Below, in pieces: positions 1-11,447 of a stretch of 64,000 bases of DNA. The position numbers and the translations under genes are program-made. Each line of letters starts with the position of its first letter. Within the stretch, counting starts at the first letter, position 1. A model generated the notes under the pieces. That model was not told the origin of the DNA, did no database searches, and saw nothing but the letters and a program-made list of their open reading frames with translations. The stretch covers positions 2,501 through 66,500 of the forward strand of contig AAVT01000006.1 of the NCBI GenBank assembly GCA_000169075.1, written 5' to 3'. Origin of the DNA: a marine gamma proteobacterium HTCC2143. GTDB lineage: Bacteria; Pseudomonadota; Gammaproteobacteria; Pseudomonadales; Dasaniaceae.

Positions 1-2504
<2,504 letters not shown>

Positions 2505-2696
2505 TATAATGAAGTGGTTTCACTCATTGTATTGTCTTGCCAAGAAACACGTTATGATTGCATTACGGATCGTATAGTCACCTGAGAAATTACAGTCTCT
2601 TGTTAAAGAGAGTTAATCAGCTTATTTACCACCTTATTTGGTTTGAGTGTTGCAGTACAATGCGTATGTAAGACAGATCACTCATCCAAGCCAGTT

Positions 2697-2815
2697 TGCC
2701 TGGCGACCATAGAGACATGGAACCACCTGATCCCATCCCGAACTCAGCAGTGAAACGTGTCCTCGCCGATGGTAGTGTGGGGTTTCCCATGTGAGAGTAG
2801 GTCATCGCCAGGCTT
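2697..2815 (+). rRNA. rrf: 5S ribosomal RNA
   Basis: This is a segment of about 119 nucleotides that begins TGCCTGGCGACCATAGAG and ends GGTCATCGCCAGGC. Its two ends pair to form the terminal helix. The internal segment CCCATCCCGAACTCAG is the universal 5S loop. It lies 190 bases downstream of the 23S gene, as expected for the end of an rrn operon. Ends are set by homology to E. coli 5S. Confidence 0.97.
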
Positions 2816-2824
2816 CAAATAGAT

Positions 2825-2857
2825 AACCCCAGCAGGGTAACTTGCTGGGGTTTTTTA
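2825..2857 (+). terminator. Rho-independent terminator of the rRNA operon
   Basis: The stem AACCCCAGCA pairs with TGCTGGGGTT around a short loop and is followed at once by a run of T. It sits about ten bases after the 5S gene and closes the rrn operon. The bases from here to 3001 hold nothing else I can recognise. Confidence 0.9.
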
Positions 2858-3001
2858 TTGGCTGACCCGTTTAGAAAGGCGGCGTGAAGAGATTGAGGGA
2901 TAACTTAGTTGCAAGGATATGTAAAGACAGCAGTGATAGCGATCAATGACTGGAGGGATATGCAGAGATAGAATCGATCGATGATTCGCTGGAATAACTG
3001 A

Positions 3002-3757
3002 TTATTTATCAGATATCTTGGTGCCGTTGATGGTGAGGCTTTGTAAGTTGACCTCGGGGCCGTCGCCATCCTTATCGATTCGCTGTATCCGCAAGATCAT
3101 ATGGTCTAACTCTTTAGCTGTCCAAATGAGCGTGTAGCGGTCTTTACCTGAGCGGCGTTGTTCGAGCTTGACCGCATCGAAGGTCCCTAGCGGTGTTTCT
3201 AGAACCACGTCAGATAATTTTTTTACGGTATAAATTTTGTACTTGGTGCGATCGACTAGAGTGTAGATTTTTTCAATGAAGTCTCCGTCGGCGCTGATTA
3301 AGTCTGCTCTCAATTGGGCCTGAAAGCTTAACTTATCCAAGGCGCCTTCGCGGAGCGGTAATGGTTCGATAGAATGCAACGAATCGATAACGGTTCGTTG
3401 CTCGTTATTAAAACTAAGATCACTACTACGTTTATTACTCATGGCGTTTTTATACTGGTAACGCTGAGGCGTCATAACGTGCCCTTCAGTGCTAAAAATA
3501 GCTTCTTCAGAGAATCCGACGAAGGCAATAGACACATCGTTTTGAAGATGCCACTGTCCTGGTGTTGTTTGCTCAAGAGACTGGTTCATTTTGGCGGAAA
3601 TACCGGAGAAACTAGTCGAATATACGGCTTGATAGGGTACTGGAAATATATCGGCAAAAAGTTGAGATTGACACGTCAGTATAACGGCTGAAAGCAATAG
3701 CTTTTGAGTGAAAGCAGAGGGGATTAGGTGAGTTTGGGTTGTGTTGACACTAGCCAC
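3002..3757 (-). CDS. DUF3108 periplasmic protein
   Basis: A secreted protein of 251 residues whose body resembles the DUF3108 family. These are periplasmic proteins of unknown function that often lie next to purN in gammaproteobacteria. I chose the GTG at 3757, which overlaps the last codons of purN. From there the protein opens with a hydrophobic stretch (LLLSAVILT) and an LFA-D junction that reads as a signal peptide. The longer reading frame to 3853 would put some 32 polar residues ahead of that signal and lie fully inside purN. The overlap suggests translational coupling in a purM-purN-DUF3108 operon. The role is unknown; the family is thought to act in the envelope. Confidence 0.8.
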   Translation of the reverse strand: MASVNTTQTHLIPSAFTQKLLLSAVILTCQSQLFADIFPVPYQAVYSTSFSGISAKMNQSLEQTTPGQWHLQNDVSIAFVGFSEEAIFSTEGHVMTPQRYQYKNAMSNKRSSDLSFNNEQRTVIDSLHSIEPLPLREGALDKLSFQAQLRADLISADGDFIEKIYTLVDRTKYKIYTVKKLSDVVLETPLGTFDAVKLEQRRSGKDRYTLIWTAKELDHMILRIQRIDKDGDGPEVNLQSLTINGTKISDK

Positions 3758-4409
3758 TGATCTTTTCGCCACCGGGTGGTAATTGTTGGTTGTCCAGCGC
3801 TGCATAGTTATCTTCCAGTTGTAAACGGCCCTCTGCAAACCACTGAGCGGCAAGAGGGAATATCTTGTGTTCTTCAGCGAGTATTTTAGAGGCGAGTGTC
3901 TCTACCGTGTCGAGTGGCTCGATGCTGACACGAGATTGCACAATAGCAGGCCCGCCATCCAGTTCTTCGGTAACAAAATGCACAGTCGCCCCGGCCTGTT
4001 TGTCACCAGCGTCCAATGCTCGCTGGTGAGTGTTAAGCCCTGGATACTTGGGCAACAAAGAGGGGTGAATGTTCAGTAATTGGCCTCGGAAATTATGAAC
4101 AAATCGCGGGGTAAGAATTCTCATGAAGCCAGCGAGTATAATTAAATCGGGCGAATAGTGACTGATTCGGTCCATTAACACTCGATCAAACGAATCGCGA
4201 TTGTCATAGGTCGTATGGTCTATCACTTCAGTTGGAATGCCTGCGTTGGCAGCACGGGTGAGTCCAAAGGCACTGGGTTTGTTGCAAAAAACGGCGGCGA
4301 TTTCTGCATTAAGGTTCCCAGTCTCAATAGCATCGATGAAGGATTGTAAATTAGAGCCGCCGCCCGAAATCAAAATGACCAATTTGCATTTTGTAGATGC
4401 CGGATTCAT
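3750..4409 (-). CDS. purN: Phosphoribosylglycinamide formyltransferase
   Basis: PurN transfers a formyl group from 10-formyltetrahydrofolate to GAR in step three of cytosolic purine synthesis. The 219-residue protein has the GAR-phosphate loop SGGGSN (residues 15-20) and the catalytic triad of the family. That triad is Asn113 and His115 in LNIHPSLLPKYPG, and Asp151 in TEELDGGP. The length matches E. coli PurN (212) with a slightly longer C terminus. It starts four bases after the purM stop, so the two are co-transcribed, and its end overlaps the DUF3108 gene. Confidence 0.97.
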   Translation of the reverse strand: MNPASTKCKLVILISGGGSNLQSFIDAIETGNLNAEIAAVFCNKPSAFGLTRAANAGIPTEVIDHTTYDNRDSFDRVLMDRISHYSPDLIILAGFMRILTPRFVHNFRGQLLNIHPSLLPKYPGLNTHQRALDAGDKQAGATVHFVTEELDGGPAIVQSRVSIEPLDTVETLASKILAEEHKIFPLAAQWFAEGRLQLEDNYAALDNQQLPPGGEKISG

Positions 4410-4413
4410 CTCG

Positions 4414-5466
4414 TTATAATCCCACTAATTCGACTTGTTCTTCACCATCGCTTGACGCGTCAATGTGGCCGATCTTCCAGGCATTTTCGCCCAGCTCATT
4501 AAGACAGTCGATCGCTTTCGCGGCATCACTGTTAGCCACAGCGATAATCATCCCGACACCGCAATTGAACGTTCTATACATCTCGATTGCATCGACGTTG
4601 CCCTGTTCCTGCAACCAATTAAAAACCGGTGCTTGTTGCCAGCTTTGGATGTCAATGACGGCTTTTGTTTTAGCGGGAAGAACGCGAGGGATATTTTCCA
4701 GTAACCCACCACCTGTAATATGCGAGAGGGCATTAACTTGAACAGTTTTCATTAACGCTAGTAAGGGTTTGACATAGATACGGGTTGGTTCGATGAGCGC
4801 TTCCGCAAGTGTATGATCCCCTAGCGACTGATTAAGGTCAGCATTGTTAACCTCAATGATTTTTCGAATTAATGAATACCCGTTGGAATGGGGTCCAGAC
4901 GATGCCAGTCCGATTAAAGTATCGCCCCGCTGTACTTTAGAACCGTCAATCAGTTCGGATTTTTCCGCCACTCCAACACAAAAGCCCGCCAAATCGTAAT
5001 CTTCTCCGTCGTACATACCCGGCATTTCGGCAGTTTCACCACCAACTAATGAGCAACCCGAATATTCACAGCCCGTGCCTATGCCCCCAACGACCGCGGC
5101 TGCAGTGTCAATGTCGAGCTTGCCAGTGGCATAATAATCAAGAAAGAATAGCGGTTCTGCACCTGCCACAATTAGATCATTGACGCACATGGCGACCAAA
5201 TCAATACCGATGGTATTGTGGATGCCTAGATCCATTGCCAGCCGGAGTTTTGTGCCAACGCCGTCTGTCCCGGAGACTAAAACGGGCTGTTTATAACCGC
5301 TCGGAATCTCGCATAGCGCGCCAAATCCGCCGAGCCCAGCCATGACTTCCGGGCGCCGGGTTCGTTTGGCAACGTGTTTAATTCGCTCTACTAAAGCATT
5401 ACCGGCATCTATATCGACACCGGCGTCTTTGTAGCTAAGGGATTTTTTGCTGTCTTTGGCGCTCAT
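4414..5466 (-). CDS. purM: Phosphoribosylformylglycinamidine cyclo-ligase (AIR synthetase)
   Basis: PurM closes the imidazole ring of formylglycinamidine ribonucleotide with ATP to give AIR in the purine pathway. The 350-residue product opens with [13 protein letters not shown] and carries [10 protein letters not shown] (65-74) and the nucleotide-binding segment VAMCVNDL (91-98). These, with the later GGETAEMPG loop, are diagnostic of the family. It is the first gene of a minus-strand purM-purN unit. A 16-bp perfect palindrome lies 21 bases upstream of the ATG and may be regulatory. Confidence 0.98.
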   Translation of the reverse strand: MSAKDSKKSLSYKDAGVDIDAGNALVERIKHVAKRTRRPEVMAGLGGFGALCEIPSGYKQPVLVSGTDGVGTKLRLAMDLGIHNTIGIDLVAMCVNDLIVAGAEPLFFLDYYATGKLDIDTAAAVVGGIGTGCEYSGCSLVGGETAEMPGMYDGEDYDLAGFCVGVAEKSELIDGSKVQRGDTLIGLASSGPHSNGYSLIRKIIEVNNADLNQSLGDHTLAEALIEPTRIYVKPLLALMKTVQVNALSHITGGGLLENIPRVLPAKTKAVIDIQSWQQAPVFNWLQEQGNVDAIEMYRTFNCGVGMIIAVANSDAAKAIDCLNELGENAWKIGHIDASSDGEEQVELVGL

Positions 5467-5486
5467 AGATTATTCAGCTCGTGTTT

Positions 5487-5502
5487 TAGCCAAGCTTGGC
5501 TA
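5487..5502. promoter_or_regulatory. Perfect 16-bp palindrome in the purM leader
   Basis: TAGCCAAGCTTGGCTA is a perfect inverted repeat ending 21 bases before the purM start codon. It could be an operator or an RNA hairpin near the ribosome-binding region. It does not match the E. coli PurR consensus. The function is a guess. Confidence 0.3.
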
Positions 5503-5630
5503 TGTTTGAGGTCGGCTCTAAAAGGGGCATCATTTTAACTGGAAAGAATGATGACGTATAGAAGGATGTGTCATCGGCTGGAGATTGTTACACTAGACAT
5601 TGTTTTGAGTCAGGATGAAGGACTATTAAT

Positions 5631-6707
5631 TTGTTGGTTCGTTGGAAAAGAATGTGTTGGATCGCTATTGCGTCCCTAGCTATGGCGTTGTCGCCTGCGG
5701 TGTCAACTGAGCCCGTGGCCGGTCTTTATGATGTAACGATTAGCGTGGCGTCGCAATCGACAAGAGACCGGATAACGGTAACTCGTCAGGCACTGGAAAC
5801 TGTTTTTATTCGAGTTTCTGGCAACTCGCAGATAGTCGACCAACCTGAAATACGCAAAGCCGTCGGCGACGCCAGTATCTACATCAAAAGATTCAGTTAT
5901 CGAATGGATTCGGTGGGTGTTGATCAGGAGCTGTATATCGATCTCGAATTCGAATCGACACTGATTGATAAAACACTGCGTGAAGCGGGCTTGCCCTTTT
6001 GGTCATCCAATCGGCCTAACATTTTATTATGGCTGGTTATTGAGGATGCTAATGGACGACGCTTCATCAACCAAGAAAACGATGCCGACATATTTGATGC
6101 GATAAACTCTCATGCAATCAGGCGCGGGCTGACATTACGATTACCGGACCTTGACCTCGAGGACACCATCGCTGTTTCACCGAATGATATGTGGCAACTG
6201 AACAGTTACAAAGCTAGGGCTGCCGCCGAGAGATACCGCGCTGATACATTGCTGTTTGGTCGCGTGACCAAGCTTACAAGCGGCGCATTTTTAGGTCGCT
6301 GGGTGTTTAACAATAGCGTGGATGAAATAGAATTTGATGGCGATGCACCGACGACTGATGAGTATATTGGGTTATCCTTTGACGTCATAGCTGATGATCT
6401 AGCTCGTCAATATGCCATAGCTCCTGTGGGCATAGCAGATAGCGGAGTTATTATGCGGTTAGTTGGAATTAACCAGTTTGTGCAGTACGCTCGCGCTATT
6501 CGCTATCTGGAATCAGTTTCAGCGATTCGGCATGCCAATGTCATCAAGATAGAAGGTGATGAAATTATAATACGATTGATTGCTGACGGCTCACTGAGCC
6601 AGTTGAAGCAAGCGCTCGCATTGGACAAAAAGCTTCTGCTTGTTGAAAAAATTAATGATCAATCCTCGAGACGGGTTGATTTGGATTTCCGTTGGCCGTC
6701 GATATGA
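5631..6707 (+). CDS. DUF2066 domain-containing secreted protein
   Basis: A 358-residue protein of the DUF2066 family, which sits between purM and a PerM permease in many gammaproteobacteria. Its function is not established. I keep the TTG start at 5631 because AAGGA lies eight bases upstream. The alternative ATG at 5652 is too far from that site. From the TTG, residues 1-25 form a signal peptide: a basic start, then a hydrophobic core (IAIASLAMAL), then AVS. Gene neighbours and the signal suggest an envelope role. The start codon is the least certain part. Confidence 0.8.
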   Translation: MLVRWKRMCWIAIASLAMALSPAVSTEPVAGLYDVTISVASQSTRDRITVTRQALETVFIRVSGNSQIVDQPEIRKAVGDASIYIKRFSYRMDSVGVDQELYIDLEFESTLIDKTLREAGLPFWSSNRPNILLWLVIEDANGRRFINQENDADIFDAINSHAIRRGLTLRLPDLDLEDTIAVSPNDMWQLNSYKARAAAERYRADTLLFGRVTKLTSGAFLGRWVFNNSVDEIEFDGDAPTTDEYIGLSFDVIADDLARQYAIAPVGIADSGVIMRLVGINQFVQYARAIRYLESVSAIRHANVIKIEGDEIIIRLIADGSLSQLKQALALDKKLLLVEKINDQSSRRVDLDFRWPSI

Positions 6708-6776
6708 AGCAGCGACTCGTTCAAAAGGTTGAAATGTTGCGCCAAAAACTCGCAATAAAAACCGAGGGATATTGTT

Positions 6777-7835
6777 GTGAATGATAAGCAACGCCTATGG
6801 CTACTTTTAGTAGCGGTCTTGATAATCGCTCTGTTTCTGTTGCTTGAGCCTATTCTGACGCCTTTTTTGGTGGCCGGATTATTGGCTTATTTGGGTGACC
6901 CTTTTGCGGATCGCTTAGAAGCACGGGGTATGGGGCGTACCGTAGCTGTAACGTTGGTTTTCTCTGCATTGATTTTATTACTCATTACTGCAGTAGTGCT
7001 GACCATTCCTCTTATTGGGCGTCAGCTCGATTTGTTGGCACATGCCATTCCTCAGTGGCTAGAGCAGCTGCAACTAACGCTGATACCTTGGCTGCAAAAA
7101 ACTCTGGAATTACCGCAGGGCAGTTTACCCATTGCAGAATTCAAAACTGCAATCAGCAACAATTGGGTAACAGCAGGAAGTATGCTGGGCCAACTGTGGG
7201 GAAAGATTGCCGGTTCGAGTCTTGCGATGATTGCGGGGTTAGCAAATTTAGTGCTGATTCCTGTCGTCACATTCTACTTACTGAGAGACTGGGATACCTT
7301 GATGAGTCATATTCGCGACCTGTTACCTCGGTCGATTGAGCCCACCGTGGTAAAACTGACAAACGAGTGTGACGAAATAATCGGCGCATTTATTAGGGGA
7401 CAGCTTCTGGTTATGCTGGCTTTGGGGATTCTATACAGTGTCGGGCTTGGGTTTGTTGGTTTGGATTTGGCATTGATTTTAGGCTTGATTGCGGGGCTTG
7501 CCAGTATCGTGCCTTATATGGGGTTCTTTGTTGGCATCGCTGCGGCAAGTGTCGCCGCATGGTTTCAGTTTCACGAACTGATGCCGTTGATAGGGGTGGC
7601 ATTGGTATTTGCGGTTGGGCAACTGCTGGAGGGTATGGTGCTAACGCCACTGCTGGTGGGAGATCGTATAGGATTACACCCGGTTGCAGTGATCTTTGCG
7701 ATTATGGCCGGTGGCCAGTTGGCTGGGTTTTCAGGAATATTACTTGCGCTCCCAGCGGCGGCGATAATTATGGTACTGTTGCGGCACGCCCACCGCAGTT
7801 ACAAGGATAGTGCGGTATATACCGCCAAAGACTAA
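6777..7835 (+). CDS. AI-2E family transporter / PerM-like permease
   Basis: A 352-residue integral membrane protein with about seven or eight hydrophobic segments: residues 5-40, 58-85, 155-170 and several between 205 and 340. It belongs to the AI-2 exporter/PerM family, whose members export diverse small molecules; the substrate here is unknown. It contains the family-typical stretch IPVVTFYLLRDWD. The start is a GTG with GAGGGA seven bases upstream. It precedes hda, as in Pseudomonas, and the reading frame ends 31 bases before the hda start. Confidence 0.9.
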   Translation: MNDKQRLWLLLVAVLIIALFLLLEPILTPFLVAGLLAYLGDPFADRLEARGMGRTVAVTLVFSALILLLITAVVLTIPLIGRQLDLLAHAIPQWLEQLQLTLIPWLQKTLELPQGSLPIAEFKTAISNNWVTAGSMLGQLWGKIAGSSLAMIAGLANLVLIPVVTFYLLRDWDTLMSHIRDLLPRSIEPTVVKLTNECDEIIGAFIRGQLLVMLALGILYSVGLGFVGLDLALILGLIAGLASIVPYMGFFVGIAAASVAAWFQFHELMPLIGVALVFAVGQLLEGMVLTPLLVGDRIGLHPVAVIFAIMAGGQLAGFSGILLALPAAAIIMVLLRHAHRSYKDSAVYTAKD

Positions 7836-7866
7836 TGCCAGTGACCTGTTTGAAATCAGCACACCA

Positions 7867-8568
7867 ATGAGCTATCTGTTCGAACAGCTTCCACTGGCGG
7901 TCCAACTTCGTGATGACGCTACTTTCGATAATTTCTATTCTGGAGACAATGCACTGCTGCTTGATACGCTGCGCAAACAGTTGAGTGACGGTGAGCGCTA
8001 TGTGTATCTCTTCGGCAGGGAAGGGAGTGGGCGAAGCCATTTGTTGCAAGCTGCCTGCCATCACGCCGACAAAAATGGATCTAATGCGATCTATCTTCCA
8101 TTATCAGAGCTGGGGGAGTATCCACCTGAGGAGTTATTTGATGGGTTAGAGTATCAATCGCTGGTTTGCCTTGATGATGTTGATGCAGTTATAGACAAAG
8201 GTCTCTGGCAGCGGCAATTGTTTCATTTGTTCAATAGGCTTTCTGATGCGCAGATACCCTTGCTCATCAGTGCGCGCTGTGCGGTCAGAGATTTAAATAT
8301 CGAGTTACAGGACCTGGCATCGAGATTGAGTTGGGGTACAGTTTTTCAACTACATAACTTAAACGATGATCAGCGCACGGCGACAATAAAGTTGCGTGCA
8401 GAGCGGCGGGGCTTGTTAATGGGCGATGAGGTTGCACAATATATCTATAATAGGTGTCGTCGCGATACTCAAGCCCTACTGTCAGTCTTGGATACACTTG
8501 ATAGCGCTTCGCTGACATATCAGCGTCGTCTTACCGTGCCTTTTGTCAAGAAAACTATGAATTGGTAA
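7867..8568 (+). CDS. hda: DnaA regulatory inactivator Hda
   Basis: Hda is an AAA+ protein that works with the DNA-loaded sliding clamp to stimulate ATP hydrolysis by DnaA and so prevents re-initiation of replication. The 233-residue protein has a clamp-binding peptide at the N terminus (QLPLAV, residues 7-12), a Walker A loop LFGREGSGRSH (48-58) and a Walker B LDDVD (102-106). I chose the ATG at 7867 because this places the clamp motif near the N terminus as in E. coli. The upstream GTG at 7810 lies inside the permease gene. Confidence 0.92.
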   Translation: MSYLFEQLPLAVQLRDDATFDNFYSGDNALLLDTLRKQLSDGERYVYLFGREGSGRSHLLQAACHHADKNGSNAIYLPLSELGEYPPEELFDGLEYQSLVCLDDVDAVIDKGLWQRQLFHLFNRLSDAQIPLLISARCAVRDLNIELQDLASRLSWGTVFQLHNLNDDQRTATIKLRAERRGLLMGDEVAQYIYNRCRRDTQALLSVLDTLDSASLTYQRRLTVPFVKKTMNW

Positions 8569-8599
8569 TGGAATTCCGCAGATAACTAAATGTAGTCTT

Positions 8600-8626
8600 T
8601 TGAGATAGTCACTTTTTGGGTACAAT
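8600..8626 (+). promoter_or_regulatory. Possible sigma-70 promoter of the OmpA-like gene
   Basis: TTGAGA at 8600-8605 and TACAAT at 8621-8626 lie just upstream of the OmpA-like gene. The spacing is 15 bases, shorter than ideal, so the -35 element is doubtful. The -10 is well placed, with about 33 bases to the start codon. Confidence 0.35.
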
Positions 8627-8659
8627 ATCCTAACTTTAACACCATGGAAGTTGCGATCG

Positions 8660-9751
8660 ATGTCATATAAAAACTTGTTACTTCTGACTGCGGGCTTGTT
8701 AGTTGCTTCGGTAGTCAATGCAGATTCACACGAAGGTAAATGGTCAATTAATCCGGCTGTTGGATATCAGGCGTTCGATAATAATCGAGGTTTGGATAGT
8801 GAGGCGCTGATTTCGCTCGGCGCAGAGTATCGCTATGGCAACAATTGGGGTGCTGAAATTCGAGTCCTAGATTCTTCGCCGGAGTTCGACAACGGTGGCG
8901 ATGTCGACTTAACTCAATACGGTATTGATGGTCTTTATTATTTTGAAAAGACCGGAAAGATCAGTCCATATGCCGCCGCAGGGATAAGCCATGCGCAGTT
9001 TGAAGGCAGCTCCAGTTCCGATGATGAAACACAATTTGACGTGGGTATGGGTTGGAGATACGCCTTGAATCACAACTGGTCAATTAAGACTGATGCAAAA
9101 TTAATCTACGGCATTGACGATGATACGATTGATAGTCTAGTCAGCGTTGGGCTCAGTTATACGTTTGGCGGTGAAAAGAAAGCCGCGCCAATGGCCATAG
9201 ACGGAGATGCAGACAGCGACGGAGTGACTGACTCAAATGACCAATGTCCAACGACTCCTGCCGGTGCTGCGGTTGATGCACGCGGTTGTGCCTTAGATAG
9301 TGACAATGATGGTGTCGCCGACTATCAAGATGCATGTCTTGACACGCCAGCGGGTAGACAGGTTGATGAGCGCGGTTGTAAATACGTGCTGAAGCGTACC
9401 GAGGAAGTTTCATTAAATGTCAATTTTGCTTCTGATTCCAGCGCTGTAGAGGGAAACTACACGAGTGAAATTAGTAATGTTGCCGAATTTATGAAAAAAT
9501 TCGCTGGGGCTACTAGTGTCATTGAAGGCCACACAGATGACACAGGCAGTGCAATTTACAATGAAACCCTGTCGCAAAAACGAGCAAACGCGGTGATGAA
9601 TGTATTGGTTAACCGTTTTGGCATTAGTGCAGAGCGGTTGAGCGCGAAAGGTTACGGTGAGGCTCGGCCTATTCAAGACAACGACTCAGTCGAAGGTCGA
9701 CGTGCTAACCGCCGTGTTGTTGCGGTTATAAAGGCTGAAATCGAGGAGTAA
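8660..9751 (+). CDS. OmpA family outer-membrane protein with thrombospondin type 3 repeats
   Basis: A 363-residue three-part outer-membrane protein. A signal peptide ending VVNA-D is followed by an eight-strand beta-barrel domain (about residues 22-170). Next come two calcium-binding type 3 repeats (DSDGVTDSNDQCP and DSDNDGVADYQDACLD). Last is a C-terminal OmpA peptidoglycan-binding domain with IEGHTDDTGS and the late RRANRRV signature. It links the outer membrane to the wall, like OprF. The ATG at 8660 has GGAAG ten bases upstream; an in-frame TTG nine bases earlier is less likely. The Asp-rich linker repeats should bind calcium. It is flanked by its own terminator, so it is probably monocistronic. 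Confidence 0.92.
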   Translation: MSYKNLLLLTAGLLVASVVNADSHEGKWSINPAVGYQAFDNNRGLDSEALISLGAEYRYGNNWGAEIRVLDSSPEFDNGGDVDLTQYGIDGLYYFEKTGKISPYAAAGISHAQFEGSSSSDDETQFDVGMGWRYALNHNWSIKTDAKLIYGIDDDTIDSLVSVGLSYTFGGEKKAAPMAIDGDADSDGVTDSNDQCPTTPAGAAVDARGCALDSDNDGVADYQDACLDTPAGRQVDERGCKYVLKRTEEVSLNVNFASDSSAVEGNYTSEISNVAEFMKKFAGATSVIEGHTDDTGSAIYNETLSQKRANAVMNVLVNRFGISAERLSAKGYGEARPIQDNDSVEGRRANRRVVAVIKAEIEE

Positions 9752-9770
9752 CGGACGACAATGTAAATAG

Positions 9771-9801
9771 GGGGCTCTTAGCGATAAGTGCCCCTTTTTT
9801 T
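9771..9801 (+). terminator. Rho-independent terminator after the OmpA-like gene
   Basis: GGGGC and GCCCC pair around an inner CTTA/TAAG stem with a GCGA tetraloop, followed by eight T. It lies about 20 bases past the stop codon. Confidence 0.85.
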
Positions 9802-9847
9802 GTTGTGTCATTCAGTCGCTGGGTAACGACAGGATTAGACTAGATCT

Positions 9848-10108
9848 TTACTTCGGCTTACCCAAACGCTGAAAACGATGGACAATCAACAATATTTGCG
9901 CCGTAATCGAAACAAGGAACCCGCAGCTCGCCAAGATACCTCCGGCAAGAACGTAATACTCTTGCTGCAGAGATGGCTCAACATTGTAGCCTGACCATTG
10001 AATCCCGCCGAGACCGATGAAGAATAACAACGCACCCAGTGCGAAAAGCTTCAGTGTCTTCCGCTGATCATCGATGAGCTCTTGGATTCTTGCCATGACG
10101 CCGGGCAC
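9848..10108 (-). CDS. Small two-span membrane protein, function unknown
   Basis: An 86-residue protein I do not recognise. It has a charged amphipathic N terminus (RIQELIDDQRKTLK), a first membrane span (FALGALLFFIGLGGI), a short polar loop and a second span (VLAGGILASCGFLVSITAQILLI), then a basic tail. The pattern suggests an inner-membrane protein with both ends in the cytoplasm. It begins 44 bases after dapE ends on the same strand and may be co-transcribed. The start is either the GTG at 10108 or an ATG at 10096; neither has a strong ribosome-binding site. Confidence 0.7.
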   Translation of the reverse strand: MPGVMARIQELIDDQRKTLKLFALGALLFFIGLGGIQWSGYNVEPSLQQEYYVLAGGILASCGFLVSITAQILLIVHRFQRLGKPK

Positions 10109-10152
10109 TTTCTTGTCGTTGATATCGTAATCCTTTTTTGTCAGTTAGGCTG

Positions 10153-11289
10153 TTATGTTAATAGTCTGACGAGTATGCCTTCATAAATGTCTGATAGCGT
10201 ATCGAGGTCTTTTGCTCGTACGCATTCATCGACTTTATGAATAGTTGCATTGACAGGTCCGAGCTCAACAACCTGGGTGCCAGTAGGCGCTATAAAACGT
10301 CCATCAGAGGTTCCACCGGCTGTCGACAACTCCGTGTTTAGCCCGGTTATGTCGTTAATCGCGGCTACAGTGGCGTCAACCAAGGCTCCCTCTGAGGTTA
10401 AGAACGGCTGGCCACTTAACGTCCATTTCAAATCATAGTCGAGGTCGTGTTTGTTCAGAATATCTTCGGTTCGACGTTGCAAGTCATCCTGCGTAAGCTC
10501 CGTAGAAAACCGGAAATTGAACAAAGCTTTTAGCTCTCCCGGAATAACATTTGTGGCGCCGGTTCCACTATTGATGTTTGAAATTTGAAAAGAGGTTGCC
10601 GGAAAGAAGGCATTGCCTTGATCCCATTGCTCAGCGGTTAATTCGGCAAAGGCCGGCATTACTGCGTGAATGGGATTAGAGGCTAGCTGCGGATATGCCA
10701 CGTGCCCCTGAATTCCCTTAACCGTCAATACCGCGCCCAATGAACCTCTGCGGCCATTCTTGATGACATCACCGACCTGAGCCGTAGAGGAGGGTTCGCC
10801 GACAATACACCAGTCGATAGACTGCTGCTGTTGCGCCAGCCAAGTCATAACCTTCACCGTACCATTGACAGCAATGCCCTCCTCATCACTGGTAATAAGA
10901 AAGGCTATTCGTCCTTTTTGTTGAGCGTTTGAAGCAGCAAAACGTTCGCAGGCGGTAACCATGGCTGCCAAGCTGCCTTTCATATCTGCTGCACCGCGTC
11001 CATATAACATGCCGTCTTTGACGACAGGAGCGAAGGGAGCATTTTTCCAATTTGCTGGGGGTCCGGCTGGAACAACATCGGTGTGTCCGGCAAAACACAA
11101 TATCGGACCGTTATCACCTTTTACCGCCCAAAAGTTGTCAACATCGCCAAAACGTAATTGCTGAACTGAAAAGCCGATCGCTTGCAGTCGCTGACTCATT
11201 AACTCTTGGCAGCCAGCATCAACAGGGGTCACAGATTCCTTAGCGATCAGGTCGACCGCAAGCTGTTGGGTATTGGATAAAGTCGTCAT
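10153..11289 (-). CDS. dapE: Succinyl-diaminopimelate desuccinylase
   Basis: DapE removes succinate from N-succinyl-LL-diaminopimelate in the lysine and peptidoglycan-precursor pathway. The 378-residue M20 metallopeptidase-fold enzyme shows the two-zinc site: His69 and Asp71 in [10 protein letters not shown], Asp102 in [10 protein letters not shown] and the catalytic pair Glu136-Glu137 in TSDEEG. The late GGTSDGRF segment is also typical. The length equals the E. coli enzyme (375). dapD and dapC of the same pathway lie upstream on the same strand. Confidence 0.97.
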   Translation of the reverse strand: MTTLSNTQQLAVDLIAKESVTPVDAGCQELMSQRLQAIGFSVQQLRFGDVDNFWAVKGDNGPILCFAGHTDVVPAGPPANWKNAPFAPVVKDGMLYGRGAADMKGSLAAMVTACERFAASNAQQKGRIAFLITSDEEGIAVNGTVKVMTWLAQQQQSIDWCIVGEPSSTAQVGDVIKNGRRGSLGAVLTVKGIQGHVAYPQLASNPIHAVMPAFAELTAEQWDQGNAFFPATSFQISNINSGTGATNVIPGELKALFNFRFSTELTQDDLQRRTEDILNKHDLDYDLKWTLSGQPFLTSEGALVDATVAAINDITGLNTELSTAGGTSDGRFIAPTGTQVVELGPVNATIHKVDECVRAKDLDTLSDIYEGILVRLLT

Positions 11290-11447
11290 AATATTTGTCC
11301 TTTTCTACCGGTTAGCCTAGTAATTGTAACGAGGTAAGTCGCAGGAAGCTCCTGTCGCGGCATGATCAGAGGTGGAAGCGATAAGAGCCCTTTTTCGGAG
11401 AGCTCTTTCAATACGTCAGCAAAACAATAGCGAGGTAGTCGCCATCA

